Part shown: piece after piece, positions 62,738-64,000 of the stretch
Layout: each line of letters opens with the position of its first letter
Numbering within the stretch: position 1 is the stretch's first letter
Assembly: GCF_008039615.1 (NCBI RefSeq)
Contig: NZ_VDUZ01000043.1
Span: 1-64,000, forward strand
Length of the DNA stretch: 64,000 nucleotides
Origin: Vineibacter terrae
GTDB lineage: Bacteria; Pseudomonadota; Alphaproteobacteria; Reyranellales; Reyranellaceae
Direction: 5' to 3'
Notes under the pieces: generated by a model
Seen by the model: the letters and a program-made list of their open reading frames with translations, nothing else
Told to the model about the DNA's origin: nothing
Databases searched by the model: none
Made by a program: the position numbers and the translations under genes

Positions 62738-62766
62738 TTGACAGCAGCCGGCGATCCACCAATTAT
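62738..62766 (+). promoter_or_regulatory. Sigma-70-like promoter of the DUF2852 gene
   Basis: TTGACA (62738-62743), 17 bp, AATTAT (62761-62766). The -35 is a perfect match and the -10 is weak, in an AT-rich stretch 37 bp before the ATG. Confidence 0.5.
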
Positions 62767-62802
62767 GTGAATGTAATAAACATTAACATGAGGAGCAGGT
62801 CG

Positions 62803-63201
62803 ATGGGCGTCACAGCAGCTCTCGACAACATCCCCCGGGGCGCCTGGATCGCGTTGCTGGTGGTGAGCTTCGTCCTGTTCTGGCCGATCGGGCTGGGGCT
62901 GCTGATCTACTTGAAATGGAGCGGACGCATGGGATGCTGGAAACATCGCGGTGCCGATCACTGGCGCCAGCGCGCGCAGGACAGCATGCAACGCTGGTAC
63001 CGCGCGCAGGGATCGAGCGGCAACCGCGCCTTCGATGAATACCGCGACGAGACCCTTCGCCGCCTCGAGGAGGAGCAGAAGGAGTTCAAGGACTTCCTCG
63101 AGCGCCTGCGCCACGCCAAGGACAAGGCCGAGTTCGACCAGTTCATGGCCGACCGCCGGGGCCGCGGCGATCAGGGCCCGGCGCCCGAGCCGCAGGCCTG
63201 A
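62803..63201 (+). CDS. DUF2852 domain membrane protein
   Basis: A 132-residue protein of the alphaproteobacterial DUF2852 family. A membrane segment (about residues 13-36, WIALLVVSFVLFWPIGLGLL) is followed by the basic loop and the characteristic C-terminal helix FDEYRDETLRRLEEEQKEFK through AKDKAEFDQFMADRRGRGD. Function is unknown. ATG at 62803 follows GAGGAGCAGGTCG; an upstream ATG at 62788 is in frame but lacks a site. Confidence 0.87.
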   Translation: MGVTAALDNIPRGAWIALLVVSFVLFWPIGLGLLIYLKWSGRMGCWKHRGADHWRQRAQDSMQRWYRAQGSSGNRAFDEYRDETLRRLEEEQKEFKDFLERLRHAKDKAEFDQFMADRRGRGDQGPAPEPQA

Positions 63202-63251
63202 GCACCTGAGACCAGGCCGCGCATCGCCGCCCCAACGCCACGAGGCGCGCG

Positions 63252-63608
63252 ATGCCGGCCACCCGCAAAGCCCGCGCGCTGGGCGTGCATCATGTGGCGC
63301 TGGCCGTCGGCGACATCGACGCGGCGCTGGCCTTCTACGGACGGCTGTTCGAGTTCGCGCTGCTGGACCGCAGCGACGCCTGGGCCTTCCTCGATCTGAG
63401 CGACCAGTTCCTCGTGCTGCAGAAGACGCCCCCGGACAACGGCCGCGACGGCAGTCATTCCGGGGGCTGTCAGTTCGGGCTGGTGGTCGACGACAAGGAC
63501 GCCGTCCTGAACGCGCTGGCCGATGCCGGCATCACGCCGATGCCGGGACAGCTCGTGCACTTCGTCGACCCCTGGGGCAACCGCGTGCGGCTGGTGTGCT
63601 ACGACTGA
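63252..63608 (+). CDS. VOC (glyoxalase/bleomycin-resistance) family protein
   Basis: A 118-residue vicinal-oxygen-chelate protein with the paired beta-alpha-beta units: GVHHVALAVGDIDAALAFYG at the N-terminus and VHFVDPWGNRVRLV at the C-terminus; His14 and the C-terminal-half residues could form the metal site. Substrate unknown. ATG at 63252 follows GAGGCGCGCG. Confidence 0.85.
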   Translation: MPATRKARALGVHHVALAVGDIDAALAFYGRLFEFALLDRSDAWAFLDLSDQFLVLQKTPPDNGRDGSHSGGCQFGLVVDDKDAVLNALADAGITPMPGQLVHFVDPWGNRVRLVCYD

Positions 63609-63636
63609 CGCCGCGCTACACGAGCACTGACCCGCG

Positions 63637-63930
63637 CTAGTTCTGCTGGCCGACGGATCGCTCCGGCAGCTTGTAGCCTTTCGACTGCAGCAGCTTCTCC
63701 AGCGACGCGATCGCCTGCGCCGCGTTGGGGCCCGAGCACTGGTTCTGGGCCGAAATTGTTTCCATGCTCGGCGTCGAGTCGGCAAGGTAGCGGTTGTACA
63801 TCGCGGCGAGCCTGGCGCAGTACGCGGCATCGCCGGTCGTGGTCTGCTGCTGCGCCAGCGACGGCGACGCGGCAAGGATTCCCAGGCCGAGCGCGAGCAA
63901 GCCCGTCCGGATGACGTGATGATGGTCCAT
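63637..63930 (-). CDS. Small secreted protein of unknown function
   Basis: A 97-residue protein with a signal peptide (about residues 1-26, SPSLAQQ). The mature part has two Cys (AYCARLAAMYNRYL and QNQCSGPNAAQA) that could form a disulfide. No family recognised. ATG at 63930 follows GCGGAGGAAAT. Confidence 0.7.
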   Translation of the reverse strand: MDHHHVIRTGLLALGLGILAASPSLAQQQTTTGDAAYCARLAAMYNRYLADSTPSMETISAQNQCSGPNAAQAIASLEKLLQSKGYKLPERSVGQQN

Positions 63931-64000
63931 GATTTCCTCCGCAATTCGGCGATGCGACCACAACGGGTCCGGCATCGCTGAGAGAACGGCTGATGCGATC

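Overview
The window is GC-rich chromosomal DNA with tightly packed genes, strong G/C bias at third codon positions and GGAGG-type ribosome sites. Gene content (UrtABCDE urea transporter, urease cluster, RidA, a DUF2852 protein, many small oxidative and CoA-handling enzymes) suggests a heterotrophic soil or water alphaproteobacterium of the Rhodospirillales/Hyphomicrobiales kind; that placement is inference. I see no rRNA, tRNA, CRISPR array, phage, plasmid origin or transposase gene.

Layout. 0-13.4 kb: scattered catabolic genes (two crotonase-fold proteins, TauD-type dioxygenase, enolase-superfamily enzyme, SDR, RidA, GST, patatin lipoprotein, D-aminoacylase-type amidohydrolase, PLP decarboxylase). 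13.4-20.1 kb: urea ABC transporter operon urtABCDE on the minus strand, with a well-formed sigma-54 promoter upstream of urtA and a decayed duplicate of the urtE 3' end downstream. 20.3-28.7 kb, plus strand: a frameshifted GST, a secreted caspase-like protein with a peptidoglycan-binding domain, a polysaccharide-type module (two FkbM methyltransferases, GT2 glycosyltransferase, flippase) and an MFS permease. 28.6-35.5 kb, minus strand: urease cluster ureD-ureA-ureBC-ureE-ureF-ureG-hupE, in which beta and alpha subunits are one polypeptide and gamma has a long Pro/Ala tail. 36.0-41.9 kb: two consecutive genes for unrecognised large proteins (1260 and 640 aa). 42.6-64 kb: PAP2 phosphatase, PhyH dioxygenase, formamidase, radical SAM enzyme, SAM hydrolase, a divergent class III cyclase, a second D-aminoacylase paralogue, an M35-like (aspzincin) metalloprotease facing an unknown putative regulator, SRPBCC protein, polysaccharide deacetylase, aminopeptidase N, TetR regulator and small proteins.

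The most striking non-genic feature is the density of palindromic repeats: at least six families (called A to F here) fill almost every intergenic gap. Eight copies of family A (about 125 bp) lie in this window; six sit in gaps of the urt and ure operons, directly before the ribosome sites of the next genes. Family A arms differ by paired changes that keep local mini-hairpins intact. One 165-bp element has terminal inverted repeats and a 10-bp target duplication, so it behaves like a MITE, and it sits inside a family B repeat. Repeat sequence also encodes the C-terminus of UreG and probably a short stretch of the 1260-aa protein.

How it works together: the urt operon would import urea, probably under nitrogen control; HupE would bring in nickel, UreE/F/G/D would assemble the metallocentre and the UreA/UreBC enzyme would release ammonia. 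Formamidase, RidA and the aminoacylases fit a wider theme of scavenging organic nitrogen. The 36-42 kb gene pair and the 53.6-57.2 kb block are the best candidates for undescribed functions.
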